Shown here piece after piece: positions 5,207-12,131 of a stretch of 12,247 nt of DNA; position 1 is the stretch's first letter, and each line of letters opens with the position of its first letter. The translations under genes and the position numbers were made by a program. Source of the DNA: Oscillospiraceae bacterium. Lineage in GTDB: Bacteria; Bacillota; Clostridia; Oscillospirales; Acutalibacteraceae. The stretch covers positions 1 to 12,247 of the forward strand of contig CACWJV010000035.1 in assembly GCA_902761265.1 (NCBI GenBank). Reading direction: 5' to 3'. Below the pieces are notes generated by a model. It searched no databases, was not told the DNA's origin, and worked only from the letters and a program-made list of their open reading frames with translations.

Positions 5207-6376
5207 TTATGCGTCCGCCGCCACAAAGGGAAGCGTGATTGTAAAATCGGTATACTGCGGCGTACTTTGGGCGGTGATGGTGCCGCCGTGCATTTCCACA
5301 ATCTGCTTACTGATTGCAAGCCCCAGTCCCGCGCCGCCGGAAGCGCTGGTGCGCGACGCGTCGGCACGAAAGAACTTTTCAAACAAACGCGCAAGCTTGT
5401 CCGGCGGGATCTCGTCGCAATGGTTGCGCACGCGGATCAGCACCAGATCGTCTTTGCGCTGGGCGCCGATGCGGATGGTGGTTTGCGGGTAGCTGTAGGC
5501 GACGGCGTTTTTCAACAGATTGTCGAGCACACGGGCGATGCGTTCTGCGTCGGCGAGCATAACGATGCGCTGCGCGATCTCTACCGACACGCTGAGCTGC
5601 TTTTCCATCAGCATCGGGTAAAACTCGTCCGCGATCTGGTTCACCATCATGCCGAGGTCGATCCGGTTTTTTTCGAGTGTGATCGTCTGCAGATTGTAGC
5701 GCGTGATCTCGAAAAATTCATTGATGAGCATCTCGAGGCGGCAGGCCTTTTCCAGCGTGATATCCACATACTTCGCGCGCTGCGCCGGCGGCAGATCGGG
5801 CGCTTCCTGCAGCAGCGAGAGATAGCCGATCACGCTGGTCAGCGGCGTTTTCAGATCGTGCGCCAGATACATCACCAGATCGTTTTTGCGCGCTTCGCTC
5901 AGCGCGGCGATCTGTTTGCTGCGGTAAACGCTGTGCTTCATATCCTTGAGCGCAATCTCCACGTCGGAAAACCGGCGTGAAAAATGCCGGATCTCCTGCT
6001 CGTCGTTGAAAACGGCCGAAAGGCTGCGCCAGGTTTTGTCGAAATTGTGCAGCGTGCTGACGGAAAAGACAAACGCCGTCAGTACAAACAGCACCGCCCA
6101 CAGGATCAGAAACGCCGATATCTTATGCTCCATGCCCCACAAAAACAGCTTTTCTCCGAGCAGGTTTTGCAGCGTGCCGGTCACGGTATAGTAGATGTCA
6201 TCGTACAGTTTGCTGGCGAGATATAGGATCAAAAAGAGAAACAGCAGCGCCAGCAGCTCCATCAGCCGCACAAACAAAAAGGAGCGGATGATCTTGACGC
6301 TGATCCGTTCGCCGGGCGCAAAGGCTTTGCGGGCGCGGCGGTTATGGTTTTTGGTTGGTTCTTTCTCCCGTTTCAA
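5207..6376 (-). CDS. VanS-like membrane sensor histidine kinase (TTG start)
   Basis: This is a 389-residue sensor kinase. Two membrane helices (about 34-56 and 87-107) enclose a short outside loop of some 30 residues. A linker leads to the H box MYLAHDLKTPLTS (169-181, His173). The stretch EFFEITRYNLQTITLEK (220-236), N box NLLKNAV (286-292), RLFEKFFRADASR (330-342) and GGAGLGLAISK (347-357) closely follow enterococcal VanS. The usual DxGxG box reads RNHCDEIPP, a variant also loosely matched by VanS proteins. No ATG or GTG lies between the upstream gene's end region and the first helix. TTG at 6376 is the most sensible start, giving a 35-bp overlap with the regulator gene, but its ribosome site is weak. 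Ligand unknown; no van resistance genes are present. Confidence 0.85.
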   Translation of the reverse strand: MKREKEPTKNHNRRARKAFAPGERISVKIIRSFLFVRLMELLALLFLFLILYLASKLYDDIYYTVTGTLQNLLGEKLFLWGMEHKISAFLILWAVLFVLTAFVFSVSTLHNFDKTWRSLSAVFNDEQEIRHFSRRFSDVEIALKDMKHSVYRSKQIAALSEARKNDLVMYLAHDLKTPLTSVIGYLSLLQEAPDLPPAQRAKYVDITLEKACRLEMLINEFFEITRYNLQTITLEKNRIDLGMMVNQIADEFYPMLMEKQLSVSVEIAQRIVMLADAERIARVLDNLLKNAVAYSYPQTTIRIGAQRKDDLVLIRVRNHCDEIPPDKLARLFEKFFRADASRTSASGGAGLGLAISKQIVEMHGGTITAQSTPQYTDFTITLPFVAADA

Positions 6377-7049
6377 TTCTGTATCCCACTCCCCAGACAG
6401 TTTTGACAAAACGCGGTTTTTTTGGCGGTTCATGCAGCTTTTCGCGGATGCGGCGGATGTGCACCATGACGGTGTTGTTGCTGTCCAGATACTGCGCGCC
6501 CCAGACTGTTTCGAAGATCTCCTCGGTGGGAACGACCTTTCCGGCCCGCGCACAAAGCAGCGACAAAATACCGAATTCGGTCGGCGTCAGCTCGATCTCT
6601 TCGTCAAACAGCGTGCAGCGGTGCGTTTCGTTGTCGAGCATCAAACCGGCGTGTTCAAACACGTTTTGGCGGTTTGCTGTATCGTTATACTGCGTATAGC
6701 GGCGAAGCTGCGCTTTGATCCGCGCCGTGAGTTCCAGCGGATTGAAGGGCTTTGTCACATAATCGTCGGCGCCGATCGCAAGGCCGGAGATCTTGTCCGT
6801 ATCCCCTGTGCGCGCCGTGAGCATGATGACCGGATAGCAGTACAGGTCGCGGATTGCGCGGCAAAGGGCGAACCCGTCAATATCGGGCAGCATCACGTCG
6901 AGCACGGCGAGGTCGAACCGTTCGCTTTGAATCTTTTTCAGCGCATCCGTTCCGTTATCGCAGACCGTGACGGCATAACCTTCCTTTTGCAAACAGTCGC
7001 GCACCAGCTCCGCAATTTCCTTTTCATCATCCACAACCAGCAGTTTCAC
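6342..7049 (-). CDS. VanR-like OmpR-family response regulator
   Basis: This 235-residue regulator has a receiver domain with acidic D7/D8, phosphoacceptor D51 in LAVLDVMLPD, T78 and K100 (TKPF), and a winged-helix DNA-binding domain ending FVKTVWGVGYRIE. Segments such as IGADDYVTKPFNPLELTARI, AQLRRYTQY and ELTPTEFGIL resemble VanR more than generic OmpR proteins. The start is GTG at 7049 with AAGGA 6 nt upstream. The leader is strongly purine-rich with several ribosome-site-like runs. Its end overlaps the kinase gene by 35 bp, so the pair is translationally coupled. A weak -35 with an extended -10, and direct repeats just upstream, suggest that it activates its own operon. VanR-type regulators outside van clusters control various envelope functions, so drug resistance should not be assumed. 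Confidence 0.92.
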   Translation of the reverse strand: MKLLVVDDEKEIAELVRDCLQKEGYAVTVCDNGTDALKKIQSERFDLAVLDVMLPDIDGFALCRAIRDLYCYPVIMLTARTGDTDKISGLAIGADDYVTKPFNPLELTARIKAQLRRYTQYNDTANRQNVFEHAGLMLDNETHRCTLFDEEIELTPTEFGILSLLCARAGKVVPTEEIFETVWGAQYLDSNNTVMVHIRRIREKLHEPPKKPRFVKTVWGVGYRIETGERTNQKP

Positions 7050-7099
7050 TTGTTTTCCTTCGCCTTTCTTTTTCCGGATTTTCTCTTTTCCTTTCGTCT

Positions 7100-7128
7100 A
7101 TTGTACCATAGAATCCGCCAAAATAATC
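7100..7128 (-). promoter_or_regulatory. Promoter of the VanRS-like operon (extended -10)
   Basis: The minus strand reads TGG-TACAAT (-10 at 7105 to 7100), an extended -10. The hexamer 17 bp upstream is GATTAT (7128 to 7123), a poor -35. This combination is typical of promoters that need an activator. Confidence 0.55.
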
Positions 7129-7134
7129 CTTAAG

Positions 7135-7153
7135 ACTTTCTGAACTTTTCGTG
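7135..7153 (-). promoter_or_regulatory. Candidate response-regulator direct repeats upstream of the VanRS-like promoter
   Basis: On the minus strand CACGAAAAGT and CAGAAAGT follow each other with about 10-bp phasing, some 7-25 bp upstream of the -35 hexamer. That is the usual geometry for a tandem OmpR-class activator site. Both share GAAA(A)GT. The site could belong to either of the two divergent regulators. Confidence 0.35.
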
Positions 7154-7228
7154 ACAGGCTTGTTGCAGTCCGTTTGGAATTATTAAGAAAAATAAGCTCT
7201 CCGTAAAAAAGTGAAAAAACAGCTTTTC

Positions 7229-7257
7229 TTTCGACAATTTTTATTGTAGAATAAAAT
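7229..7257 (+). promoter_or_regulatory. Likely promoter of the second two-component operon
   Basis: TAAAAT (7252-7257) is a good -10. Upstream, TTTCGA (7229-7234, 17-bp spacer) or TTCGAC (7230-7235, 16 bp) could be the -35. The region before it is very A-rich, with a GTAAAAAA/GTGAAAAAA near-repeat at 7203-7219. Confidence 0.5.
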
Positions 7258-7285
7258 GAATGATTGATAAAGGGGAGTTTTGTTT

Positions 7286-7969
7286 ATGAGTAAGATCGTT
7301 ATCGTCGACGATGATCTTGATATCGCACGCCTGATTTCCGATGCGCTCGAGGACGAACATCTGGACACGATTGTGTTTGACGACGCCGTTGCCGCGCAAA
7401 GCTATATCATATCTTCGCCGCAGGAGATCGCTTTGATTACGCTCGACATCATGATGCCGGAGATCAGCGGTCTGGATCTTTGCCGCACGATCCGCGACAA
7501 GGTGGACTGCCCCATCATCTTTGTGTCCGCCAAGGGCAAAACGCTCGACACCGTGCTCGGCCTCGAGATGGGTGCGGACGATTATATTACAAAGCCGTTT
7601 GTGGTGGAAGAATTTGTAGCGCGGGTCAAAGCGCATTTGCGCCGCGAAAAGCGCAGCAACGCGCTGCCCGAGGAGGACGTGATCCGCGTAGGTGAAATCC
7701 AGCTTCGCGTCGGCTCCTATGAGGTATTTAAAAACGGCAAAAGCGTGCAGTTTTCCACCCGCGAATTTCAGCTTTTGCAATATCTGATGGAAAACGTCGG
7801 CAAGGTGCTCACCCGCGAGCAGATCTTTTCGCATGTGTGGGACACGGAATTCGGCGATATCGGCACCGTTGCGGTCAACATCAAGAGCATCCGCGACAAA
7901 ATCGACCCGGACAACAAATATATCAAAACCGTCTGGGGCGTCGGCTATAAATTCATCAACGTCCGCTAA
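7286..7969 (+). CDS. OmpR-family response regulator (second two-component system)
   Basis: This 227-residue protein has an N-terminal receiver and a C-terminal winged helix. D8-D10 form the acidic pocket, D54 in ITLDIMMPE is the phosphoacceptor, S81 takes the usual Ser/Thr place, and K103 lies in DYITKPF. The DNA-binding domain ends YIKTVWGVGYKF. The receiver stretch CPIIFVSAK...DDYITKPF...EFVARVKAHLRREKR recalls regulators of lantibiotic or cell-envelope systems (SpaR/NisR-like), though that resemblance is from memory and does not prove function. GGGGAG stands 8 nt before the ATG at 7286; a TTG at 7280 is too close to it. The kinase partner follows 14 bp later. The gene is divergent from the VanRS-like operon. 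Confidence 0.92.
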   Translation: MSKIVIVDDDLDIARLISDALEDEHLDTIVFDDAVAAQSYIISSPQEIALITLDIMMPEISGLDLCRTIRDKVDCPIIFVSAKGKTLDTVLGLEMGADDYITKPFVVEEFVARVKAHLRREKRSNALPEEDVIRVGEIQLRVGSYEVFKNGKSVQFSTREFQLLQYLMENVGKVLTREQIFSHVWDTEFGDIGTVAVNIKSIRDKIDPDNKYIKTVWGVGYKFINVR

Positions 7970-7983
7970 AAAGGAGAATTGCC

Positions 7984-9270
7984 ATGAAAGCCGGCCATCG
8001 TGCCAATCTGATCATCGCGCTGTTTACGCTGCTCGTGATCGTTGTGTTCGGCTATGCGTATAACGCCTCCGTCACCCGCAGTGTAACCGATGCAATCTAT
8101 AACGACCGCCAGGCGCTGACCGATTACAACACCGAAATCATCGCGGCGCTGACCCGGGCGGAAAGCACCGGGGACTGGGCCCAGATCATCAACCAGTATG
8201 ACGAGATCGTGATTTCGATCAAGGATTCCGCCAACCGGATTATTTTGCGCTCCGAAGGCCGTTCGCGCTCGGCGCTCGACGTCCGGATCCGCACGCCGTT
8301 CGATTATCACAACCGCGCCTATATGATTATTTCGAGCATGTATCTGCTGCGCGATTACACCACCCACACACGCGAGCTGGTCAAGTTTATCTTCATCGAA
8401 TTTTTGATCGGGCTGTCGGCGCTGTGTATGCTGATCTTTGTGATCTATACGGTGATTTTACGGCCGTACCGACGGTTTTATCATTTGATTGAAAAATACG
8501 AACGCGGCGAACCGCTGCCGCCCCAGCATTTTCGCGGCAACGTCGCCAGAATCTACGCGCGGTTTCTGGAGATGACAAAGAATCTCGAACAACAGCAGCA
8601 GACCCAGCGGCAGATCATCGCGTCGATCTCCCACGATATCAAAACGCCGCTCACGTCGATCCTCGGCTATACCGAGCGGCTGCAAAAAGGCGGTTTGTCG
8701 CCGGAACGCCAGCAGACGTATTTGTCGACGATCTATGCGAAATCCAACGAGATGCAATCGCTGATCAGCGAGTTTGACGAATATCTGAGCTACAAAATGT
8801 CCTCCGCTGCACACACGGAGCTGCTTTCGACCGAACAGCTTTGCGTCTGTATGCGCAAGGAGTTTGAGGACGAGCTTTCGTTTTCGGGCATCTCGTTTGA
8901 GCTGAACAACCGCGCGCCAAGCGCCATGCTGCGCGTGGACTGCGCAAAAATGAAACGCGTGGCGGGCAACATCATCAGCAATTCCGCCAAGCATATTCCG
9001 CCAACGGGCGGCAGAATCGTATGCACCGTTGACGCAGACAAGCAAAGCGTTCAGTTTCGTTTTGCCGACAACGGCGACGGGGTGCCGCAGGACAAGCTGC
9101 ACTTGATTTTTGAGCCGTTGTACACCTCCGACACCAGCCGGAAAGTGGCGGGGCTCGGGCTGTCGATCTGCAAGGAGATTGTAGAAGCCCACGGCGGCTC
9201 CATCGAAGCCGGCAGAGCGGCCATCGGCGGTCTGGAGCTGTGCATTACGCTGCCGCGTGCAGACAAATAA
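7984..9270 (+). CDS. Membrane sensor histidine kinase (second two-component system)
   Basis: This 428-residue kinase has membrane helices at about 8-26 and 134-158 that frame an extracytoplasmic domain of roughly 105 residues, large enough to bind a ligand. I do not recognise that domain. A HAMP-like linker starts at LRPYRRFYHLIEKY, and a Gln-rich helix (about 200-210) leads into the H box SISHDIKTPLTSILGY (214-229, His217). The ATPase part shows N333 (NIISNSAKH), DNGDGVP (362-368), EPLYTSD and GLGLSICKEIV (390-400). All residues needed for kinase activity are visible. AAGGAG lies 7 nt before the ATG. A terminator follows the stop, so this operon contains only the regulator and this kinase, and its targets lie elsewhere or in the neighbouring genes. 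Confidence 0.92.
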   Translation: MKAGHRANLIIALFTLLVIVVFGYAYNASVTRSVTDAIYNDRQALTDYNTEIIAALTRAESTGDWAQIINQYDEIVISIKDSANRIILRSEGRSRSALDVRIRTPFDYHNRAYMIISSMYLLRDYTTHTRELVKFIFIEFLIGLSALCMLIFVIYTVILRPYRRFYHLIEKYERGEPLPPQHFRGNVARIYARFLEMTKNLEQQQQTQRQIIASISHDIKTPLTSILGYTERLQKGGLSPERQQTYLSTIYAKSNEMQSLISEFDEYLSYKMSSAAHTELLSTEQLCVCMRKEFEDELSFSGISFELNNRAPSAMLRVDCAKMKRVAGNIISNSAKHIPPTGGRIVCTVDADKQSVQFRFADNGDGVPQDKLHLIFEPLYTSDTSRKVAGLGLSICKEIVEAHGGSIEAGRAAIGGLELCITLPRADK

Positions 9271-9278
9271 ATCATAAG

Positions 9279-9309
9279 CTGCCCGTTCGCGTCAAGCGGG
9301 CAGTTTTTT
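9279..9309 (+). terminator. Rho-independent terminator of the second two-component operon
   Basis: CTGCCCG (9279-9285) and CGGGCAG (9297-9303) form a perfect 7-bp stem, followed by six T. It lies 8 bp past the kinase stop codon. Confidence 0.9.
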
Positions 9310-9333
9310 ACTGCCGCGTTCCCCGTCCGATGC

Positions 9334-9362
9334 TTGACATCCTCTTTTTCTTCGGGTATGAT
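9334..9362 (+). promoter_or_regulatory. Sigma-A promoter of the LCP-rlmD operon
   Basis: TTGACA (9334-9339) and TATGAT (9357-9362) have a 17-bp spacer, one base from perfect consensus. The position, 35 bp before the start codon, fits normal housekeeping expression. Confidence 0.88.
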
Positions 9363-9397
9363 AGTAGCAGATATTTCCTGTTGAAAGGATCGATTAC

Positions 9398-10447
9398 ATG
9401 CGTTTTATCAAACGGCACAAGGTGCTGATGATTGTACTGACCGCCATTGTCGTGTTTTTTGCGGTCTGCGCGGGCTATATCTGGCATCTGCTCGGGCAGA
9501 TCCAGTTTATCGAACGCGCCGGCGACCCGTCGCTGACTGTGCCGACTTATGCCGAAGAGGAGCAGCAGGAGGACGCCGACATCGAAGATATGGCGCTGTC
9601 CGCAGACGACGCCGCGGCGCTGCTTGACGCCGACGCCGCCATCCGTGCAAATCTGGACGACAGCAAAAAGTGGTACAGCGACCAGGTGATGAACATCATG
9701 CTGTTCGGCTATGACTACGGCAGCAAACAGTACCCCTACGGCCGGTCGGACGCGATGATTGTTCTTTCAATCAACAAGACGGCCAAAAAGGTCAAGATTA
9801 TCTCCCTGTCGCGCACCGCCTATGCGGCGATTCCGGGCTATAAAAACACGCGGCTGAGCCACGCGCACGGCTACGGCGGACCGGATCTTGCCATCCGTGC
9901 GATCGAGCAGAACTATAAATTCCGAATCGACAACTTTGTTGCCTGCTCGTTCGATTCGTTTAAACAGATCATCGACGCGTTCGGCGGTGTGCCGATTACG
10001 CTGACCGACAAGGAAGCGAAGGTGATGCGCGCGCATTTCGGCGGGTTCCAATCCGCCGGCAGCTACAACCTCAACGGCGAACAGGCGCTGCTGTATGCGC
10101 GCACGCGCAAGATTGACACCGACCGCGACCGCACGGGCCGCCAGCGCAAGATTTTGATTTCGCTTGCGGCAAAGGCACGCGGCTTTTCCACCACAGACTA
10201 TATGCGGCTGCTCGACCGGATTTTGCCGCTGGTCTCCACAGATTTTACAAAAAGCGAACTGCTGCTGCAGATGGCGTCGGCGGTCGGCTATCTCGGCTGG
10301 AACTTTGAGCAGCATTTGATTCCGGCAAAACCGTATAAGCTCGTTTTGCGCGACAATTTTGAGGTTATATTGATGAACTGGCCGTATGAAGTGGACTATC
10401 TGCACGAGGTCATGTATGAAGACGTGATCCCGAACTATGAGGACTGA
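9398..10447 (+). CDS. LCP (LytR-CpsA-Psr) family cell-wall phosphotransferase
   Basis: LCP enzymes sit on the outer face of the membrane and transfer lipid-linked glycopolymers to peptidoglycan. This 349-residue protein has one N-terminal membrane anchor (about 9-32) after a basic start, then an acidic, low-complexity stalk (about 52-90, rich in Glu, Asp and Ala). The LCP domain follows: MLFGYDYGS (101-109), YGRSDAMIVLSIN (114-126, D118), ISLSRTAYAAIPGY (135-148, R139), SHAHGYGG (154-161), GGVPITL (196-202) and NGEQALLYARTRKIDTDRDR (226-245). Many LCP proteins have an Asp after the motif Arg (PRDT); here that position is Thr140, probably a clade variant. AAAGGA lies 8 nt before the ATG. It is co-transcribed with the rRNA methyltransferase gene 3 bp downstream. 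Confidence 0.9.
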   Translation: MRFIKRHKVLMIVLTAIVVFFAVCAGYIWHLLGQIQFIERAGDPSLTVPTYAEEEQQEDADIEDMALSADDAAALLDADAAIRANLDDSKKWYSDQVMNIMLFGYDYGSKQYPYGRSDAMIVLSINKTAKKVKIISLSRTAYAAIPGYKNTRLSHAHGYGGPDLAIRAIEQNYKFRIDNFVACSFDSFKQIIDAFGGVPITLTDKEAKVMRAHFGGFQSAGSYNLNGEQALLYARTRKIDTDRDRTGRQRKILISLAAKARGFSTTDYMRLLDRILPLVSTDFTKSELLLQMASAVGYLGWNFEQHLIPAKPYKLVLRDNFEVILMNWPYEVDYLHEVMYEDVIPNYED

Positions 10448-10450
10448 CCG

Positions 10451-11839
10451 ATGAAAAAAACCAGCAATCCCCTGCCCGTCAGCAAAAACGACGATATCCG
10501 GCTGGAGATCACCGCCTTTTCCGCCCTCGGCACAGGTATCGGCCGCCACGCGGGATTTACCGTCTTTGTGGACGGCGCGGTGCCCGGCGACGTGATTGAC
10601 GCGCATATCATCAAAGTGAAGCCCACCTACGCTGTGGGGATCATCCGGCGTGTGGTCAAACCGTCGAAAGACCGGATCGCGCCGGACTGCGCCGTGTCCG
10701 ACCGCTGCGGCGGCTGCTCATTCCGCGCCCTCAGCTACGACGCAGAGCTGCGATATAAAAAGCAAAAAGTGCAGGACGCGCTGCGGCGCATCGGCGGCCT
10801 GGACGTGGCGGTCAAAGAGATTCTTTCCACCGGGCAGACGGCCGGCTACCGCAACAAGGCGCAGTATCCCGTTGCACTGACAGCGGACGGCAAAACGCTG
10901 ATTGGCTTTTACGCCAAAAAGAGCCACCGCGTGATCGACTGCCGCGACTGCAAACTGCAGCCGCCGGCGTTTGAAGCGATCCTCAACGTGATCGCACGCT
11001 GGGCGGCCGAATACGGCGTCAGTATCTATAACGAAGAGACGCACGCCGGCCTTTTGCGGCACATCTATCTGCGCAAGGGCTTTGCGACCGGCGAAACGAT
11101 GGTGTGTCTCGTCACACTGCGCGACGAATTGCCGCACGCCGACGCGCTGATCGGGTCGCTGTTGGACGCCGACCGCAGCGTGTGCAGTGTGATTTTAAAC
11201 GTAAACCCCGACAAAACGAACGTCGTGCTCGGCAAGCAGTGCCGCACGCTGTTTGGCAAAGACGAAATCGAAGATATTCTTTGCGGTTTGCGGTTTCGGA
11301 TCTCTCCCCTGTCGTTTTATCAGGTCAATCCGCAAGGCTGCGAGCTGCTTTACAAACAGGCCGCCGATTTCGCTGCGCTCACCGGCAGCGAAACGGTACT
11401 CGATCTTTATTGCGGCGCGGGCACGATCGGGCTTTCTATGGCGCACAAAGCGAAGCAGATCATCGGCGTGGAGGTCATCGACGCGGCGATTGCAAATGCG
11501 AAAGAGAACGCAAAGCGCAACGGCATCGGTAACGCGCGGTTTTTCTGCGACGACGCTTCCGGCGCGGCAAAGCGGCTGCAGCAGGAAGGGCTGCGGCCGG
11601 ACGTGATTGTGCTTGACCCGCCGCGCAAGGGCTGCGCGCCCGACGTAATCGACGCGGTGGCGGCAATGGCGCCCGACCGGGTGGTCTATGTATCCTGCGA
11701 CCCGGCCACGCTCGCCCGCGACTGCAAGCGGTTTGCGGAGCTCGGCTACCATGTGCAGGAAGCTGTAGCCGTGGATATGTTTCCGCGGACGGTGCATGTT
11801 GAGACGGTCTGTTTGATGTCAAGGGTCGAAGGGAAATAG
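10451..11839 (+). CDS. rlmD: 23S rRNA (uracil-C5)-methyltransferase, RlmD/RlmCD type
   Basis: This enzyme methylates uracil C5 in 23S rRNA with SAM. The 462-residue chain has an N-terminal TRAM RNA-binding domain (about 15-70). Iron-sulfur cysteines are arranged C80-x5-C86-x2-C89 plus C167, the RumA/RlmD spacing. The Rossmann methyltransferase domain shows LDLYCGAGTIGLSMA (317-331, SAM loop), VLDPPRKG (387-394), catalytic Cys416 in VSCDPATLARD, and base Glu451 in HVETV. In Gram-positives one homologue often modifies both U747 and U1939 (RlmCD), so the exact target is open. GAGG inside the end of the LCP gene, 8 nt before the ATG, is the ribosome site. The 3-bp gap points to one transcript with the LCP gene. 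Confidence 0.93.
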   Translation: MKKTSNPLPVSKNDDIRLEITAFSALGTGIGRHAGFTVFVDGAVPGDVIDAHIIKVKPTYAVGIIRRVVKPSKDRIAPDCAVSDRCGGCSFRALSYDAELRYKKQKVQDALRRIGGLDVAVKEILSTGQTAGYRNKAQYPVALTADGKTLIGFYAKKSHRVIDCRDCKLQPPAFEAILNVIARWAAEYGVSIYNEETHAGLLRHIYLRKGFATGETMVCLVTLRDELPHADALIGSLLDADRSVCSVILNVNPDKTNVVLGKQCRTLFGKDEIEDILCGLRFRISPLSFYQVNPQGCELLYKQAADFAALTGSETVLDLYCGAGTIGLSMAHKAKQIIGVEVIDAAIANAKENAKRNGIGNARFFCDDASGAAKRLQQEGLRPDVIVLDPPRKGCAPDVIDAVAAMAPDRVVYVSCDPATLARDCKRFAELGYHVQEAVAVDMFPRTVHVETVCLMSRVEGK

Positions 11840-11868
11840 CCGCGAAAGCTTAAGTATACTGCGGTTTT
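11838..11868 (+). terminator. Weak possible terminator after rlmD
   Basis: AGCCGCG (11838-11844), beginning inside the stop codon, can pair with TGCGGTT (11860-11866) using two G-U pairs. Only four T follow. It is a modest hairpin and the only terminator-like structure in the following noncoding stretch. Confidence 0.35.
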
Positions 11869-11900
11869 CGGGGAATCGGGCAAATTTGGCATTGGGCGGG

Positions 11901-12033
11901 ACATGCGCTTCTCGGCAACTTATCCACGGGCAAATCAGCTCAAAAAGTGTGAGAGTTGAGTTGCCAAGTTAGATGTCACTATGTTGAGTTGCCGAGTTAG
12001 ATGTAGGGGTAGTTGTGGCTGTGATTTAGATGT
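11901..12033. repeat. Cluster of degenerate direct and inverted 22-bp repeats
   Basis: Units at 11955-11976 and 11983-12004 differ in one of 22 bases; both contain GAGTTGCC and AGTTAGATGT. A third at 12012-12033 matches the second in about 15 of 22 bases and keeps TTAGATGT. The spacing is 28 and 29 bp. A decayed copy in the opposite direction lies at 11901-11920 and shares CTCGGCAACT with the complement of unit 2. Repeated sites at 28-29 bp with an inverted partner resemble the multiple repeats at the ends of some insertion sequences or a multi-site binding region; neither is proven. Confidence 0.65.
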
Positions 12034-12082
12034 CGGAGCGATGGTTGGAAATGAAATGTCCAGCAATTCGCTGTTTATGGTA

Positions 12083-12111
12083 AAGACAATTAAGTGGAGA
12101 TTCGCTATGCT
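12083..12111 (+). promoter_or_regulatory. Possible promoter of the XRE regulator
   Basis: AAGACA (12083-12088) and TATGCT (12106-12111) are 17 bp apart; each matches four of six consensus bases. The location, 20 bp ahead of the start codon, is reasonable but the match is modest. Confidence 0.35.
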
Positions 12112-12131
12112 TTTCTCAGGAGGTGGGTCAT

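Larger units (their letters stand above)
11840..12131. other. Noncoding stretch between rlmD and the XRE gene
   Basis: About 290 bp without a credible gene. It holds the weak rlmD hairpin, an inverted partial repeat (11901-11920), three degenerate direct repeats (11955-12033) and a possible promoter for the XRE gene. Base composition drops from GC-rich towards AT-richer across it. The open frame from 11981 has an unnatural composition, no ribosome site, and runs into the XRE gene in another frame. Confidence 0.6.

Noticed and set aside
5207..7049. Glycopeptide resistance locus
   Set aside because: Only the regulator/sensor pair resembles VanRS; no ligase, dehydrogenase or dipeptidase genes are present.
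7192..7225. AAGCT/AGCTT inverted repeat as a terminator or riboswitch stem
   Set aside because: Only 5 bp with a loop of over 20 nt in A-rich DNA; easily due to chance.
11955..12033. CRISPR-like array
   Set aside because: Only three units, imperfect, with gaps of 6-7 bp, far too short for spacers, and no cas genes.
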